The notes: generated from the sequence alone by a model not told the origin. Positions 52,296-61,965 are shown, numbered from the stretch's first letter. The stretch: DNA of 64,000 nt from Rhizobiaceae bacterium (GCA_019635795.1 JAHBYV010000001.1:224033-288032); one strand, 5' to 3'. Translations and numbers: made by a program.

Positions 52296-52326
52296 AAGCG
52301 CGGGGCATGTTCCCGCGCTTTTTGTT
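52296..52326 (+). terminator. Rho-independent terminator of the SPOR gene
   Basis: AAGCGCGGG and CCCGCGCTT form a 9-bp stem with a 7-base loop, followed by TTTG, 24 bp after the stop. Confidence 0.85.
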
Positions 52327-52386
52327 TGTCTGTGTGAAACTCGTGCCAACCTCCAAAAAACCGGGATTCGCGCTACATTCCTTCGT

Positions 52387-53406
52387 ATGAGCGAATCACA
52401 GGCAATAATTTTCGGGTGCGCAGGCAAGGAATTGACTGCGGAGGAACGGACTTTCTACGCAAATGAAAGGCCGTGGGGCTTCATATTATTCGCCCGCAAC
52501 ATCAGCGAGCCGACGCAAATCAGTGATCTGGTTGCCGCGCTGCGGGACAGTGTCGGAAACCCAAATGCGCCGGTTCTCATTGATCAGGAGGGCGGACGTG
52601 TCCAACGCCTACGCCCGCCGATCGCGCCAAATTATCCCGCCGGTTCCGCAATCGGTGCGGTCTACAAGTCAGACCGTGAAAAGGGCTTGCGGGCGGCATG
52701 GCTGCTCGCCCGGCTCCACGCGTTTGACGTGTCGCGATTTGGCATCAATGTGGACTGCCTGCCCGTGCTGGATGTGCCGGTCGAAGGCGCCAGCGATGTG
52801 ATCGGTGCGCGCGCATATGGCAATGATCCCGTTTCCGTTGCAGCACTTGGGCGCGCCAGCGCCGAGGGGCTGATGGCAGGTGGTGTGCTGCCCGTAATGA
52901 AACACATACCGGGCCATGGCCGGGCAACTGCCGATACGCATTTTGAACTGCCCACCGTTGCCGAGCCGCTCGACCAGCTTCGCAGGCACGATTTTGCACC
53001 CTTCAAGGCGCTGAACGACCTGCCCATGGCAATGACTGCACATGTGATCTTTTCCGCTATCGATCCCGCGGGACCTGCGACGACTTCAAAAAAGGTCGTG
53101 GAAGAGGTGATCCGCGCACATATCGGATTTGATGGCCTGTTGATGAGCGACGATACGTCGATGAAGGCGCTTTCTGGGGATTTCCGTGAAAAATCGTCCG
53201 CAATCCTTGCGGCAGGCGTGGATATCGTCCTTCACTGCAACGGGGTGATGGAAGAAATGCAGGGCATCGCAAGCGGGGCCAGACCTTTGCAGGGAAGCTC
53301 GCTGGAGCGCGCAAAGCGCGCATTGTCGTTTCTGAATCCGCCGGATGATTCAGTTGAGTCAGAAATTCGCGCCGAGTTCGCGACCTATTTTGAAGCCGTC
53401 GCATGA
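52387..53406 (+). CDS. nagZ: Beta-N-acetylhexosaminidase (peptidoglycan recycling)
   Basis: A 339-residue glycoside hydrolase family 3 enzyme that removes GlcNAc from anhydro-muropeptides in the cytoplasm. Motifs are VLIDQEGGRVQRLRPP, the loop KHIPGHGRATADTH with the general acid His/Asp pair, and the nucleophile Asp in LMSDDTSMKAL. Start ATG at 52387. Close to scpA (21 bp gap), it forms an operon with scpA-scpB, as in many alphaproteobacteria. Confidence 0.94.
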   Translation: MSESQAIIFGCAGKELTAEERTFYANERPWGFILFARNISEPTQISDLVAALRDSVGNPNAPVLIDQEGGRVQRLRPPIAPNYPAGSAIGAVYKSDREKGLRAAWLLARLHAFDVSRFGINVDCLPVLDVPVEGASDVIGARAYGNDPVSVAALGRASAEGLMAGGVLPVMKHIPGHGRATADTHFELPTVAEPLDQLRRHDFAPFKALNDLPMAMTAHVIFSAIDPAGPATTSKKVVEEVIRAHIGFDGLLMSDDTSMKALSGDFREKSSAILAAGVDIVLHCNGVMEEMQGIASGARPLQGSSLERAKRALSFLNPPDDSVESEIRAEFATYFEAVA

Positions 53407-53427
53407 TGCGCGACACCAAGGGAGTCG

Positions 53428-54258
53428 ATGGCAGGTAAAGCGCCACAGATTGCGCCCGAAGCGGCGCCAATGGAACGGTACTGGGCCGAGGGCGCGCAAG
53501 AGCGCGCAACCGATGAGCCGGAACTGGTCGTTGACGTCGCGGGGTTTGAAGGACCGTTGGACCTTCTGCTTCACCTTGCGCGCAACCAGAAGGTCGATCT
53601 GACGCATATTTCCGTTCTTGCGCTGGCCGAGCAATATCTGGGTTTCATCGAAAAGGTGCGTGAACTGCGGCTGGAAATCGCGGCCGACTACCTCGTAATG
53701 GCCGCATGGCTGGCGTTTCTGAAATCCAAGCTGCTGATACCCAAGCAGCCCGGAGACACAACGGAGAGCGGCGAGGAACTGGCGGCGGTTCTCCAGTTTC
53801 GTCTCCAGCGGCTTGAAGCGATGCGCGATGCGGCGGCGCGGTTGGTCAACCGCAACCGTCTGGGTCGTGATGTTTTTGCTCGAGGAATGCCGGAAACGGT
53901 TATCATTGAAAAGCGGAGCCAATTCACTGCGACGCTCTACGATTTGTTGTCGGCCTATGCGGCCGAACGCCAGCGCCGCGCCGTCACCAATGTCACGATT
54001 GCTTTCCGGAAAGTCTGGGCGCTCAAGGACGCTCGGCAGCTTTTGACGCGGATGATTGGACAGATTGACGACTGGACCAGTCTGGACAGCTTCCTGATTG
54101 ACTATCTGGCCACGCCTGAGCAGCGCGCCACGGCTATAGCCAGCTCCTTTGCGGCGAGTCTGGAAATGGTGAGGGAAGGGGAAATCGAAATGCAGCAGGA
54201 GGCGGCATTCAAGCCGCTTTTTGTGCGCGGGCGAACAGGACGAGCGAGTGCAGCATGA
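53428..54258 (+). CDS. scpA: Segregation and condensation protein A
   Basis: A 276-residue kleisin subunit of the SMC-ScpAB condensin complex, linking SMC heads for chromosome segregation. The N-terminal helical domain is recognisable in FEGPLDLLLHLARNQKVDL, and DYLVMAAWLAFLKSKLLIP follows. The C-terminal winged helix is in the region with FLIDYLATPEQRATAIASSF. ATG 53428 has AAGGGAG upstream. The stop overlaps the scpB start by four bases (ATGA). Confidence 0.94.
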   Translation: MAGKAPQIAPEAAPMERYWAEGAQERATDEPELVVDVAGFEGPLDLLLHLARNQKVDLTHISVLALAEQYLGFIEKVRELRLEIAADYLVMAAWLAFLKSKLLIPKQPGDTTESGEELAAVLQFRLQRLEAMRDAAARLVNRNRLGRDVFARGMPETVIIEKRSQFTATLYDLLSAYAAERQRRAVTNVTIAFRKVWALKDARQLLTRMIGQIDDWTSLDSFLIDYLATPEQRATAIASSFAASLEMVREGEIEMQQEAAFKPLFVRGRTGRASAA

Positions 54259-54992
54259 GCGAGCAGGCGAGCGCGAAAATCATGCCTTTCAAGGCGGACG
54301 ATGAAAATGCGGAAGAAACGCTGAACGCGGCTGAACGGCTGCTTCTGGCTGAAACCGCCCGCATGGTTGAGGCGCTTGTCTTTGCCAGCGCCGACCCGGT
54401 CACGGAACGCGCGCTTGCCGAGCGCTTGCCGGAAGGGGCGGATGTCGGTGCTGCGCTGAAGCATCTTCAGGAGATATACGCCAAGCGGGGCGTACATCTG
54501 GTGCGCGTTGGTGATGCGTGGGCCTTTCGCACGGCCAGCGATCTGGCATTCCTGATGAGCCGAGACACGGTGCAGCAGCGAAAGCTTTCTCGCGCCGCGC
54601 TCGAAGTGCTTTCAATCATAGCCTATCACCAACCGGTTACACGCGCCGAGATAGAGGATATCCGCGGCGTAGAAACCTCCAAAGGCACGCTGGACACCCT
54701 CTTGGAATCGGAATGGGTCCGTATGCGCGGTCGGCGCAAGACACCCGGTCGTCCGGTCACCTATGGAACGACAGACGCGTTCCTGGACCATTTCCAACTG
54801 GAATCCATTCGTGATCTGCCTGGAATTGAGGAACTGAAAGGCGCGGGATTGTTGTCATCGCGTATGCCGTCCAATTTCTCGATCCCGCTCCCGCCGATGG
54901 ATCCCGACGAACTTACGGATGATGAAGATCCGCTGACCGATATTGATCTGGAGGAACTGGGGCTGTTGACACCAAAGGACCGGGATGCTTGA
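54255..54992 (+). CDS. scpB: Segregation and condensation protein B
   Basis: A 245-residue winged-helix partner of ScpA. The family pattern is visible in MVEALVFASADPVTERALAERL, LSRAALEVLSIIAYHQPVTRAEIEDIRG and PVTYGTTDAFLDHF. Translationally coupled to scpA by ATGA overlap. The C-terminal tail is acidic (DPDELTDDEDPLTDID). Confidence 0.94.
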   Translation: MSEQASAKIMPFKADDENAEETLNAAERLLLAETARMVEALVFASADPVTERALAERLPEGADVGAALKHLQEIYAKRGVHLVRVGDAWAFRTASDLAFLMSRDTVQQRKLSRAALEVLSIIAYHQPVTRAEIEDIRGVETSKGTLDTLLESEWVRMRGRRKTPGRPVTYGTTDAFLDHFQLESIRDLPGIEELKGAGLLSSRMPSNFSIPLPPMDPDELTDDEDPLTDIDLEELGLLTPKDRDA

Positions 54993-55037
54993 CCCAAGCA
55001 ATCAGGTTTCTTGAAGGCGTGCAATAAAGTGGATGAA

Positions 55038-56135
55038 ATGGTTCAGAACGCGACAAGCCGTACGACGGCCGGCGTGTCTTTCGCCGCGCGACTGAGCTTT
55101 GAGGACATATGTCATCGGTTTCCGGACGGTAATGAGACACTGAAAGGCTTGAGCCTCACGGCTGAGCCGGGAGAGGTTTTGTGCCTGCTTGGGCCTTCCG
55201 GCTCCGGCAAAACGACGCTTTTGCGAATCGCAGCAGGCATCGAAAGCCAAACTTCTGGTCGTGTGCTTCTGAACGATAGGGAAATTGCCGGGCCAAGCAC
55301 TTTCATGCCGCCCGAGAAGCGCTCAATCGGATTGGTTTTCCAGGATTTTGCGCTGTTTCCGCATCTCACAATTCTGGAAAATGTGCGTTTTGGCCTCACT
55401 GCCCTGTCAAAGGAAGAAGGTAGCAATCAGGGTATGATCGCGCTCGAGCGGGTGGGGTTGGCGCATCTGGCGCAGTCCTATCCGCATATGCTTTCAGGTG
55501 GGGAACAGCAGCGAGTGGCTCTTGCGCGGGCACTCGCGCCCCGTCCTGCAGTTCTTTTGATGGACGAACCGTTTTCCGGGCTCGATTCGCGCCTCAAGGA
55601 CAGCGTACGCGCAGAGACGCTGGAAATTCTTCGCAGAAGCAGGGCAACTGCAATTGTCGTCACGCATGACGCAGAAGAAGCAATGCGGATGGGCGATCGG
55701 ATTGCACTTCTGAAAGACGGAAAGCTGGTTCAGGTGGGGCGGGCGCGCGACCTCTACCTGCATCCCAAAAACTTGTTTGCGGCCAGCTTTTTCTCAGAAA
55801 TCAATGTATTTCACGCAAAAGTGCGCAATGGGCAGGCGCAGACACCTATTGGCGGATTTTCAGCCCCGGGAATGAAGGATGGCGCTGATGCAACTGTTGC
55901 CATTCGCACTGCGGGTTTCGACATGGATTCCCGCGCTGGCGCAGTGCCTGCAAAGGTGCTTTCCCGACACTACCTTGGAGTTGTAGAAACTTTGGAACTT
56001 GCATTACAGGGCTATGAACAACCAGTACGTGCGCGTATTAGGTGCGGCGTTGTGCCCGAGGCTGCACGCGACATCTGGTTGACGCCTCGCACTTCCGACG
56101 TACTTGTATTTGAAACTGAACGCGAAAACGCATAG
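55038..56135 (+). CDS. Orphan ABC importer ATPase, Fe3+/polyamine type
   Basis: A 365-residue ATPase with complete motifs: Walker A LLGPSGSGKTTLLR, Q-loop VFQDFALFPHLTILENV, signature LSGGEQQRVALARALAP, Walker B VLLMDEPFSGLD and H-loop VVTHDAEEA. The PPEKRSIGLVFQDFALFPH stretch and a C-terminal TOBE-like domain place it with FbpC/PotA-type importers (iron(III), polyamine, sulfate). No permease or binding protein is nearby. It sits between scpB and tatA, 45 and 34 bp from them. The start is uncertain: ATG at 55038, or TTG at 55011. Confidence 0.85.
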   Translation: MVQNATSRTTAGVSFAARLSFEDICHRFPDGNETLKGLSLTAEPGEVLCLLGPSGSGKTTLLRIAAGIESQTSGRVLLNDREIAGPSTFMPPEKRSIGLVFQDFALFPHLTILENVRFGLTALSKEEGSNQGMIALERVGLAHLAQSYPHMLSGGEQQRVALARALAPRPAVLLMDEPFSGLDSRLKDSVRAETLEILRRSRATAIVVTHDAEEAMRMGDRIALLKDGKLVQVGRARDLYLHPKNLFAASFFSEINVFHAKVRNGQAQTPIGGFSAPGMKDGADATVAIRTAGFDMDSRAGAVPAKVLSRHYLGVVETLELALQGYEQPVRARIRCGVVPEAARDIWLTPRTSDVLVFETERENA

Positions 56136-56169
56136 ATCAACGACTGGCGTTCTAACCTGAGAGTGGGAA

Positions 56170-56391
56170 ATGGGTTCGTTTTCGATTTGGCACTGGCTTA
56201 TCGTACTGGTTGTGGTGCTGCTGCTGTTTGGCCGCGGCAAGATTCCTGAGCTGATGGGCGATATGGCCAAGGGCATAAAGAGCTTCAAGAAGGGCATGGC
56301 TGACGAGGAAGAGAAGGCTGAGGATGCGCGCACTGTCGAGCATCGGGCCGACGAAACCGTCGAGCCGGGCGTTAAGGCAAAGAAGAGCTGA
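56170..56391 (+). CDS. tatA: Twin-arginine translocase subunit TatA
   Basis: A 73-residue protein with a short TM helix ([15 protein letters not shown]), hinge [22 protein letters not shown] and an acidic tail, all typical of TatA. It oligomerises to let folded Tat substrates cross the inner membrane. First of tatABC; the conserved [12 protein letters not shown] amphipathic helix is intact. Confidence 0.96.
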   Translation: MGSFSIWHWLIVLVVVLLLFGRGKIPELMGDMAKGIKSFKKGMADEEEKAEDARTVEHRADETVEPGVKAKKS

Positions 56392-56423
56392 TCCGGCACC
56401 TGATGTCGGGAAGGCGGTAGCCA

Positions 56424-56963
56424 ATGCTTGAAGTAGGCTGGAGTGAGATGCTGGTGATTGCGATCGTTCTGATCGTAGTCGTCGGTCCAAAGGATTTGCC
56501 CGCAATGTTGCGCACATTCGGGCGAACCACCGCAAAAATGCGCAAAATGGCGGGTGATTTCCAGCGCCAGTTCAATGACGCGCTGCAAGAAGCAGAGCTG
56601 GACGACGTGAAAAAGTCCGTCGACACTTTGCGCAGCCTCAACCCTGCAACGGAAATCAAGAAGCACCTGAACCCGTTTGAGCAGGCGGCAAATGAGGTGC
56701 GTGCCGGATTGCAGTCGCTCAAGCCGCAGGAACCGCCCGCGCCGGCCGCCTCGGAGCCTCAACCTGCTGAGCCGCTGAAAACTGGTGCTACCGCTTTGCC
56801 GGAAGCATTGGCTTCCAGCGATACGCCGAAGGCTGAGCCCGCGCCGGCAGCAAAGCCTGCACCGGCAGCAAAGCCTGCACCGGCAGCAAAGCCTGCAAAA
56901 GCAACTAAGCCCAAGGCGGCGGCTGACAAGCCGAAAGCCACAAAGGCGAGGGCGAAAAAGTGA
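56424..56963 (+). CDS. tatB: Twin-arginine translocase subunit TatB
   Basis: A 179-residue TatB with TM helix (MLVIAIVLIVVVGPKDLP) and amphipathic helix (LPAMLRTFGRTTAKMRKM), forming the signal-peptide receptor with TatC. The C-terminal tail is Ala/Pro/Lys-rich and contains three copies of APAAKP encoded by 18-bp repeats. The stop overlaps the tatC GTG start. Confidence 0.95.
   Translation: MLEVGWSEMLVIAIVLIVVVGPKDLPAMLRTFGRTTAKMRKMAGDFQRQFNDALQEAELDDVKKSVDTLRSLNPATEIKKHLNPFEQAANEVRAGLQSLKPQEPPAPAASEPQPAEPLKTGATALPEALASSDTPKAEPAPAAKPAPAAKPAPAAKPAKATKPKAAADKPKATKARAKK
56841..56894 (+). repeat. Three 18-bp tandem units in the tatB tail
   Basis: GCACCGGCAGCAAAGCCT occurs three times in a row (the first copy with one base difference), at 56841, 56859 and 56877, encoding Ala-Pro-Ala-Ala-Lys-Pro each time. 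Slippage would change the tail length without a frameshift. Confidence 0.92.
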
Positions 56964-57799
56964 GCCTCACAGAACAAGAGGAGATGGAGAAATCCTCCGC
57001 TCCGCTAATCGTGCACCTTATGGAGCTGCGGACCAGACTGATCTGGTCGATTGGTGGCTTTTTCATCGCGTTTCTGGTCTGCTTCTTCTTTGCCAAGCAA
57101 CTTTTCAACCTGCTGGTGATCCCGTTCAAATGGGCGGTTTCCTGGGCAGGGCTGCATCAGGACAAGGTGGAGCTGATTTACACAGCGCCACAGGAGTTCT
57201 TTTTCACGCAAATCAAACTGGCGATGTTTGGCGGGATGGTTCTGGCCTTCCCACTGATCGCAACACAGGTTTACAAGTTTATCGCTCCGGGCCTTTACCG
57301 TAACGAGCGCGCGGCGTTCCTGCCTTTTCTGATAGCATCGCCCATTCTGTTTCTGCTGGGCGCGGCGCTGGTCTATTTCTTCTTCACGCCGATGGTGATG
57401 TGGTTCTTCCTTGCCATGCAGCAAACGGGCGGTGACGGAGAAGTGCAGATTTCCCTGCTGCCGAAGGTTTCAGAATATCTGAGCCTGATCATGACGCTTA
57501 TCTTCTCCTTCGGGCTGGTGTTTCAGCTTCCGGTGGTAACTACGCTCATGGCCAAGGTGGGCTTGGTGTCATCGCAAGGTCTTAAGGACAAGCGAAAATG
57601 GGCGATTGTCATCGCCTTCATCGTCGCTGCTGTTCTGACCCCACCAGACCCGATTAGCCAGATCGGCCTGGCTCTGCCAACGATCCTTCTCTACGAAATC
57701 TCCATCTGGACCGCGCGCCTGATAGAGAAAAAGCGGGACGAAGAAGCAGTTCGCAAGGCGGCCGAGTCTGAAACGCCTGAAACCTCTGCGGGCAGTTGA
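56960..57799 (+). CDS. tatC: Twin-arginine translocase subunit TatC
   Basis: A 279-residue six-TM core of the Tat receptor, binding twin-arginine signal peptides. Motifs: LIVHLMELRTRLIWS at the N-terminus, TAPQEFFFTQIKLAMFGG and the QVYKFIAPGLYRNERAAFLP cytoplasmic loop. GTG at 56960 overlaps the tatB stop. Complete. Confidence 0.96.
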   Translation: MSLTEQEEMEKSSAPLIVHLMELRTRLIWSIGGFFIAFLVCFFFAKQLFNLLVIPFKWAVSWAGLHQDKVELIYTAPQEFFFTQIKLAMFGGMVLAFPLIATQVYKFIAPGLYRNERAAFLPFLIASPILFLLGAALVYFFFTPMVMWFFLAMQQTGGDGEVQISLLPKVSEYLSLIMTLIFSFGLVFQLPVVTTLMAKVGLVSSQGLKDKRKWAIVIAFIVAAVLTPPDPISQIGLALPTILLYEISIWTARLIEKKRDEEAVRKAAESETPETSAGS

Positions 57800-57848
57800 C
57801 AGGTTAGCCAGCCGTTAATTCGGACGAGATTGACTTGCGTATGTAAGC

Positions 57849-57874
57849 GAGGCGGTTTACCTCGGAACCGCCTC
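57849..57874. other. Hairpin upstream of serS
   Basis: GAGGCGGTT and AACCGCCTC form a 9-bp stem with an 8-base loop in the tatC-serS gap. There is no T-run, so it is not a standard terminator. It may be part of the serS leader. Confidence 0.4.
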
Positions 57875-57901
57875 ATCGCATCGCAATGAAAGTCAGACGA
57901 A

Positions 57902-59206
57902 ATGCTCGATATCAAATGGATTCGTGAGAAACCGGAAGCTCTGGTGGAAGCGCTGATAAAGCGCGGCAATTCTGCTGAATCCGCGCAATCAACTGTAGAA
58001 TCCGTTCTGGTGCTGGACGAAACGCGCCGCGCCCATCTTGGCGAGTTGCAAGTTCGGCAGGAGCGCCGCAACGCTGCTTCCAAGGAAATTGGCAACGCAA
58101 TGCGCGCCGGTGATATGGCTCGCGCGGAGGAATTGAAGCAGGAAGTCAACGATATCAAGGCATTCCTTCAGAATGCTGAGGCGCGCGAGCGCGAAATTGA
58201 TGCGGAATTGCTGAACGCTCTCGGGGTAATCCCGAATTTGCCGCTCGAAGGCGTTCCGCTGGGTCGTGACGAGCGCGACAATGTGGAGGTGCGACGGGTC
58301 GGCAAGGGTGATGTGCGTTCGGCCTGGTCTAAAGAGCATTTCGAAATCGGTGAAGCGCTCGGCATGATGGATTTTGAAGCTGGCGCCTTGCTTTCTGGCG
58401 CGCGGTTCACCGTTCTGAAAGGGCAATTGGCCAGGCTGGAGCGCGCTCTGGGGCAGTTCATGCTTGATCTGCACACCACGGAGCACGGCTATCAGGAAGT
58501 TTCACCGCCGCTTCTGGTACGTGACCCTGTGCTGTTTGGCACCAATCAACTGCCGAAATTTGAAGAGGACCTGTTCTTCGTTCCGCATGGGGAAGGGCGG
58601 CTCGGCCTCATTCCCACCGCGGAAGTTCCGCTGACCAATCTGGTACGGGAACAGATTCTTCCTGAAGAAAAACTGCCTTTGCGAATGACGGCCTTGACGC
58701 CCTGCTTCCGGTCGGAGGCAGGTTCTGCCGGTCGCGATACGCGCGGTATGCTGCGGCAACACCAATTCTACAAGGTGGAGCTGGTGTCCATCACAGATCA
58801 GGAAAGCTCGGTGGCTGAACATGAGCGCATGACTCAATGTGCTGAGGAAGTTCTCAAGCGCCTTGGTTTGCCCTTCCGAACTGTCGTTCTGTGCACGGGT
58901 GACATGGGTTTTGGTGCCCGTAAAACCTACGACATTGAGGTTTGGCTTCCCGGTCAGAATGCCTATCGCGAAATATCTTCCTGTTCGGTTTGCGGAGATT
59001 TCCAGGCGCGGCGCATGGATGCCCGTTACCGTTCGCGCGAAACACGCCAGACCAAATTCGTCCACACGCTTAATGGCTCTGGCGTCGCGGTTGGGCGCGC
59101 GTTGATCGGTGTATTGGAAAACTACCAGAATCAGGACGGTAGCGTCACAATTCCGGACGTGCTGCGGCCGTATATGGGTGGTCTCGAACGGATCGAAAGG
59201 GTCTGA
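57902..59206 (+). CDS. serS: Seryl-tRNA synthetase
   Basis: A 434-residue class II synthetase for tRNA-Ser (and the first step of selenocysteine charging where present). The N-terminal coiled-coil arm (residues about 30-105) precedes the catalytic domain. Motif 2 reads [18 protein letters not shown] and motif 3 [20 protein letters not shown]. Complete, and 4 bp upstream of surE. Confidence 0.97.
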   Translation: MLDIKWIREKPEALVEALIKRGNSAESAQSTVESVLVLDETRRAHLGELQVRQERRNAASKEIGNAMRAGDMARAEELKQEVNDIKAFLQNAEAREREIDAELLNALGVIPNLPLEGVPLGRDERDNVEVRRVGKGDVRSAWSKEHFEIGEALGMMDFEAGALLSGARFTVLKGQLARLERALGQFMLDLHTTEHGYQEVSPPLLVRDPVLFGTNQLPKFEEDLFFVPHGEGRLGLIPTAEVPLTNLVREQILPEEKLPLRMTALTPCFRSEAGSAGRDTRGMLRQHQFYKVELVSITDQESSVAEHERMTQCAEEVLKRLGLPFRTVVLCTGDMGFGARKTYDIEVWLPGQNAYREISSCSVCGDFQARRMDARYRSRETRQTKFVHTLNGSGVAVGRALIGVLENYQNQDGSVTIPDVLRPYMGGLERIERV

Positions 59207-59210
59207 TTGT

Positions 59211-59969
59211 ATGCGGATACTGCTGACCAATGATGATGGGATACACGCTGAGGGCATTGCGAGTCTGGAGCGCATAGCGCGCCAGTTCACCGACGATGTG
59301 TGGGTCGTTGCGCCGGAGTTCGATCAATCGGGATTCGCGCATTCATTGTCATTGTCAGATCCATTGCGCTTGCGCCGCATCGGGGAGAAACACTACGCGC
59401 TGCGCGGGACGCCGACCGATTGCGTGATCATGGGGGTGCGCAAGCTGATGCCAGCCCCACCGGACCTCATCCTGTCCGGCATTAATTCCGGTTCCAACAT
59501 CGCCGATGATGTCACGTATTCCGGTACCGTTGCCGGAGCCATCGAAGGTGCATTGCTGGGCATTCGCTCTATTGCCTTGAGTCAGGCATATTCGTTCGAA
59601 GGTGAAGAGCGAACCGTTCCCTACGAGACGGCGGAAGAGCTCGCGCCAGAGCTTCTCCAGAAACTCATCGGCCTTGATCTGCCGGATGGAGTGCTGCTTA
59701 ACGTCAATTTCCCGAGCTGTCCGGCTCGGGAAGTCACCGGCGTTCAGGTTACGGCTCAGGGCAGGTTGGCGCATTCGATGTGGATTGATGAGCGTCGCGA
59801 CGGTCGAGGCTTGCCCTATTACTGGCTTCGCTTTGGCCGGGCGCCCGGCGAAGTGCTGGAAGGCACGGACGTTCACGCTGTCCGCCATAAGAAGGTGTCT
59901 GTCACACCCTTGCAGCTTGACCTGACCGCACATAATTTGCGGCGGCAGCTTGGTGAGGTTCTTGAATGA
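59211..59969 (+). CDS. surE: 5'-nucleotidase SurE
   Basis: A 252-residue metal-dependent nucleoside-5'-monophosphate phosphatase. The signature [16 protein letters not shown], the SGINSGSN loop and [13 protein letters not shown] are all conserved. ATG at 59211 follows serS by 4 bp. Coupled by ATGA overlap to pcm; the order surE-pcm-nlpD is widespread in proteobacteria. Confidence 0.96.
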   Translation: MRILLTNDDGIHAEGIASLERIARQFTDDVWVVAPEFDQSGFAHSLSLSDPLRLRRIGEKHYALRGTPTDCVIMGVRKLMPAPPDLILSGINSGSNIADDVTYSGTVAGAIEGALLGIRSIALSQAYSFEGEERTVPYETAEELAPELLQKLIGLDLPDGVLLNVNFPSCPAREVTGVQVTAQGRLAHSMWIDERRDGRGLPYYWLRFGRAPGEVLEGTDVHAVRHKKVSVTPLQLDLTAHNLRRQLGEVLE

Positions 59970-60613
59970 GAAAACAGACGGCGGGCCGTGAAGGGTTGGC
60001 AGCATTCTTTCTTCGCCAGCGTGGTCGCCTGTCCCGAGAGCTCGCTGCGGCAATCGAAATGACGCCGCGTGACCAGTTCCTGCCTGCCCAATGGAGCGAT
60101 TGCGCCTGGTCGGACCGGATGGTTCCGATAGACTGCGGCGAGGCTGTAGAGGGCGTTGACCTGCAAGCCGCCGTCATAACTGCACTGGGCATCGAACCGG
60201 CTCACCGCGTTTTGGAGGTGGGCACAGGAACCGGCTACACGGCCGCGCTCATGGCCCGGCTATCTGCGCGTGTTACCACGGTTGATCGCTTCAAGACCCT
60301 TTGCGAAAACGCAAAGCAGAGGTTTGAGGCCCTGCAGCTTACCGGCATAACTGTGCGCCACGCCGATGGATCGAGCGGTTTGCCCTCTCAAGGCCCATTC
60401 GACCGCATTGTTGTGTGGGCCGCGTTTGAGAGCCTGCCGCGGGCATTTGTCGATCAGCTCGCGACAAACGGCGTCATGGTCGCGGCCATTGGACCCGGCG
60501 ATGGCGAGCAGGATTTGACCAGATTGAGCAAGGTCGGAAGCCGGTTTGAGCGCGAGGACTTCGAGCGCGTGCGGTTTCAACCCATTGCGCGCTCGGTCGC
60601 GGCCATCATTTAG
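59966..60613 (+). CDS. pcm: Protein-L-isoaspartate O-methyltransferase
   Basis: A 215-residue repair methyltransferase restoring isoaspartyl residues with SAM. Motif I is [32 protein letters not shown] is a family N-terminal region. It overlaps surE by four bases. A second member of the family lies at 30797 in front of tolC. Confidence 0.93.
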   Translation: MRKQTAGREGLAAFFLRQRGRLSRELAAAIEMTPRDQFLPAQWSDCAWSDRMVPIDCGEAVEGVDLQAAVITALGIEPAHRVLEVGTGTGYTAALMARLSARVTTVDRFKTLCENAKQRFEALQLTGITVRHADGSSGLPSQGPFDRIVVWAAFESLPRAFVDQLATNGVMVAAIGPGDGEQDLTRLSKVGSRFEREDFERVRFQPIARSVAAII

Positions 60614-60721
60614 CATTTTTCAACCGAACTTATTTACGAACCGACTCGAGTCTTAACCGGGCGGTAACATTAACTCGTTTTAATTCGTCTCATCTTATTT
60701 ATAGAGTTCGCGGGTATTGCG

Positions 60722-61903
60722 ATGAGTGTCAGTCTTTTGAGTTGTCGCACACGCTGGTTGGCGCAAGGTGCGGCGCTGCTGTTGCTTGGTGTAACTGCCG
60801 GGTGCAGCTCAAGCGCAACACGGTTTACCGACGGATTGGTGACTTCGTCCACAACGCCGTCGCAGCCAATGAACAGCCAGTTGGCGCCTGTTTCACCGGA
60901 AGAGACATATTCGATCTCGCAAGCGCCAAGTGCGCCATCCGGCGGGGCAGTTGAGCGCGCGCAGCTTTCCGCACCTTCCTCGGTGGTGGCAGCAGCGCCT
61001 ATGCCTGCGGCGCAGCCGGTGCAGACCGCACAACTACAAAGGCCGATTGATCCGTTGAGTCGTTCTGTAGAGCGCGACGGTGGCGTGCAAACTCTGCCCA
61101 GCAGATCGCCGGAAACATTGCGCGCGCCTGTAGAGACGGCAAAGAAGGCGGCCGTTGCAGAGGCAACCAGCAAATTGCCCGCCGGTGCCTATAAGGTCGA
61201 ATCAGGAGATACCCTTTCCGGCGTCGCTCGCAAATATGGTGTTTCCGTTGCTGCTCTGAAGCAGGCAAATGGTATTGACGACGGAAGTATTCGCATCGGC
61301 CAGACATTGAGAATTCCGGGTGCCACCACACCCGTTGTGGCAGAGGCGAAGCCCGTCGCGCCAAAGTTGGAGGAAGCAAAGCCTGCACCGGTGCTCAAGG
61401 CTGAGACGCCAAAGGCTGCACAGCCTCAGGAAACAGAAAAGCCAAAGCTGGCCGCTTACACGCCGCCAACTTCCGGAAAGGCTGTGGCCGATGCCGCAAG
61501 AGCCGAAGCCGAAGCGCCGGACGATACGGGAATTGGCAAGATGCGCTGGCCGGTAAAGGGCCGCGTGATTTCAGGATTCGGCAAGGGAAGCGGTAACGCA
61601 CGAGACGGAATCGATATTCAGGTCCCGCCCGGAACACCTGTCAAAGCCGCGGAGAATGGCGTCGTTATCTATGCTGGCGATGGCTTGAAGGATTTCGGAA
61701 ACACCGTGCTCGTGCGGCACGAAAACGGCCTTGTGACTGTGTATGGCAATGCCAGTGAGCTGAAAGTGAAACGTGGCCAGAAGGTGCGGCGCGGCGAGGA
61801 TATCGCTCTGTCCGGCGTCAGCGCGTCCACAAATACGCCAAAGCTTCACTTTGAAGTTCGCAAGGACGCCGCAGCCGTCGATCCAAGTGGATACCTGCAG
61901 TAA
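60722..61903 (+). CDS. nlpD: NlpD-like LysM/M23 lipoprotein with degenerate LytM domain
   Basis: A 393-residue lipoprotein (lipobox GVTAGC, Cys28). After a disordered Pro/Ala linker, a LysM domain (YKVESGDTLSGVARKYGVSV, about 155-200) binds peptidoglycan. The C-terminal M23 domain lacks two of the zinc ligands: the first His of HxGxD-type sites is Arg (ARDGIDI) and the YxH position is Asn (YGNASEL), though LHFEVR is kept. This fits an amidase activator (NlpD/EnvC-type) rather than an active endopeptidase. The position after surE-pcm supports nlpD. About 110 bp separate it from pcm, with AT-rich promoter-like sequence. Confidence 0.88.
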   Translation: MSVSLLSCRTRWLAQGAALLLLGVTAGCSSSATRFTDGLVTSSTTPSQPMNSQLAPVSPEETYSISQAPSAPSGGAVERAQLSAPSSVVAAAPMPAAQPVQTAQLQRPIDPLSRSVERDGGVQTLPSRSPETLRAPVETAKKAAVAEATSKLPAGAYKVESGDTLSGVARKYGVSVAALKQANGIDDGSIRIGQTLRIPGATTPVVAEAKPVAPKLEEAKPAPVLKAETPKAAQPQETEKPKLAAYTPPTSGKAVADAARAEAEAPDDTGIGKMRWPVKGRVISGFGKGSGNARDGIDIQVPPGTPVKAAENGVVIYAGDGLKDFGNTVLVRHENGLVTVYGNASELKVKRGQKVRRGEDIALSGVSASTNTPKLHFEVRKDAAAVDPSGYLQ

Positions 61904-61930
61904 AATCGCACGCAGTGCCAAGAATTCCAG

Positions 61931-61965
61931 AAGCCCGCTTTAGCCACAAAGCGGGCTTTGCTTTT
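61931..61965. terminator. Terminator between nlpD and the DUF815 gene
   Basis: AAGCCCGCTTT and AAAGCGGGCTT form an 11-bp stem with loop AGCCAC; GCTTTTG follows on the plus strand. It separates two convergent genes. Confidence 0.85.

Noticed and set aside
57849-57874. Terminator between tatC and serS
   Set aside because: The hairpin has no T-run and is listed only as a leader structure.
60660-60700. CtrA-binding site upstream of nlpD (TTAA at 60670 and 60680)
   Set aside because: The two TTAA half sites are separated by six bases instead of seven and have no other supporting context.
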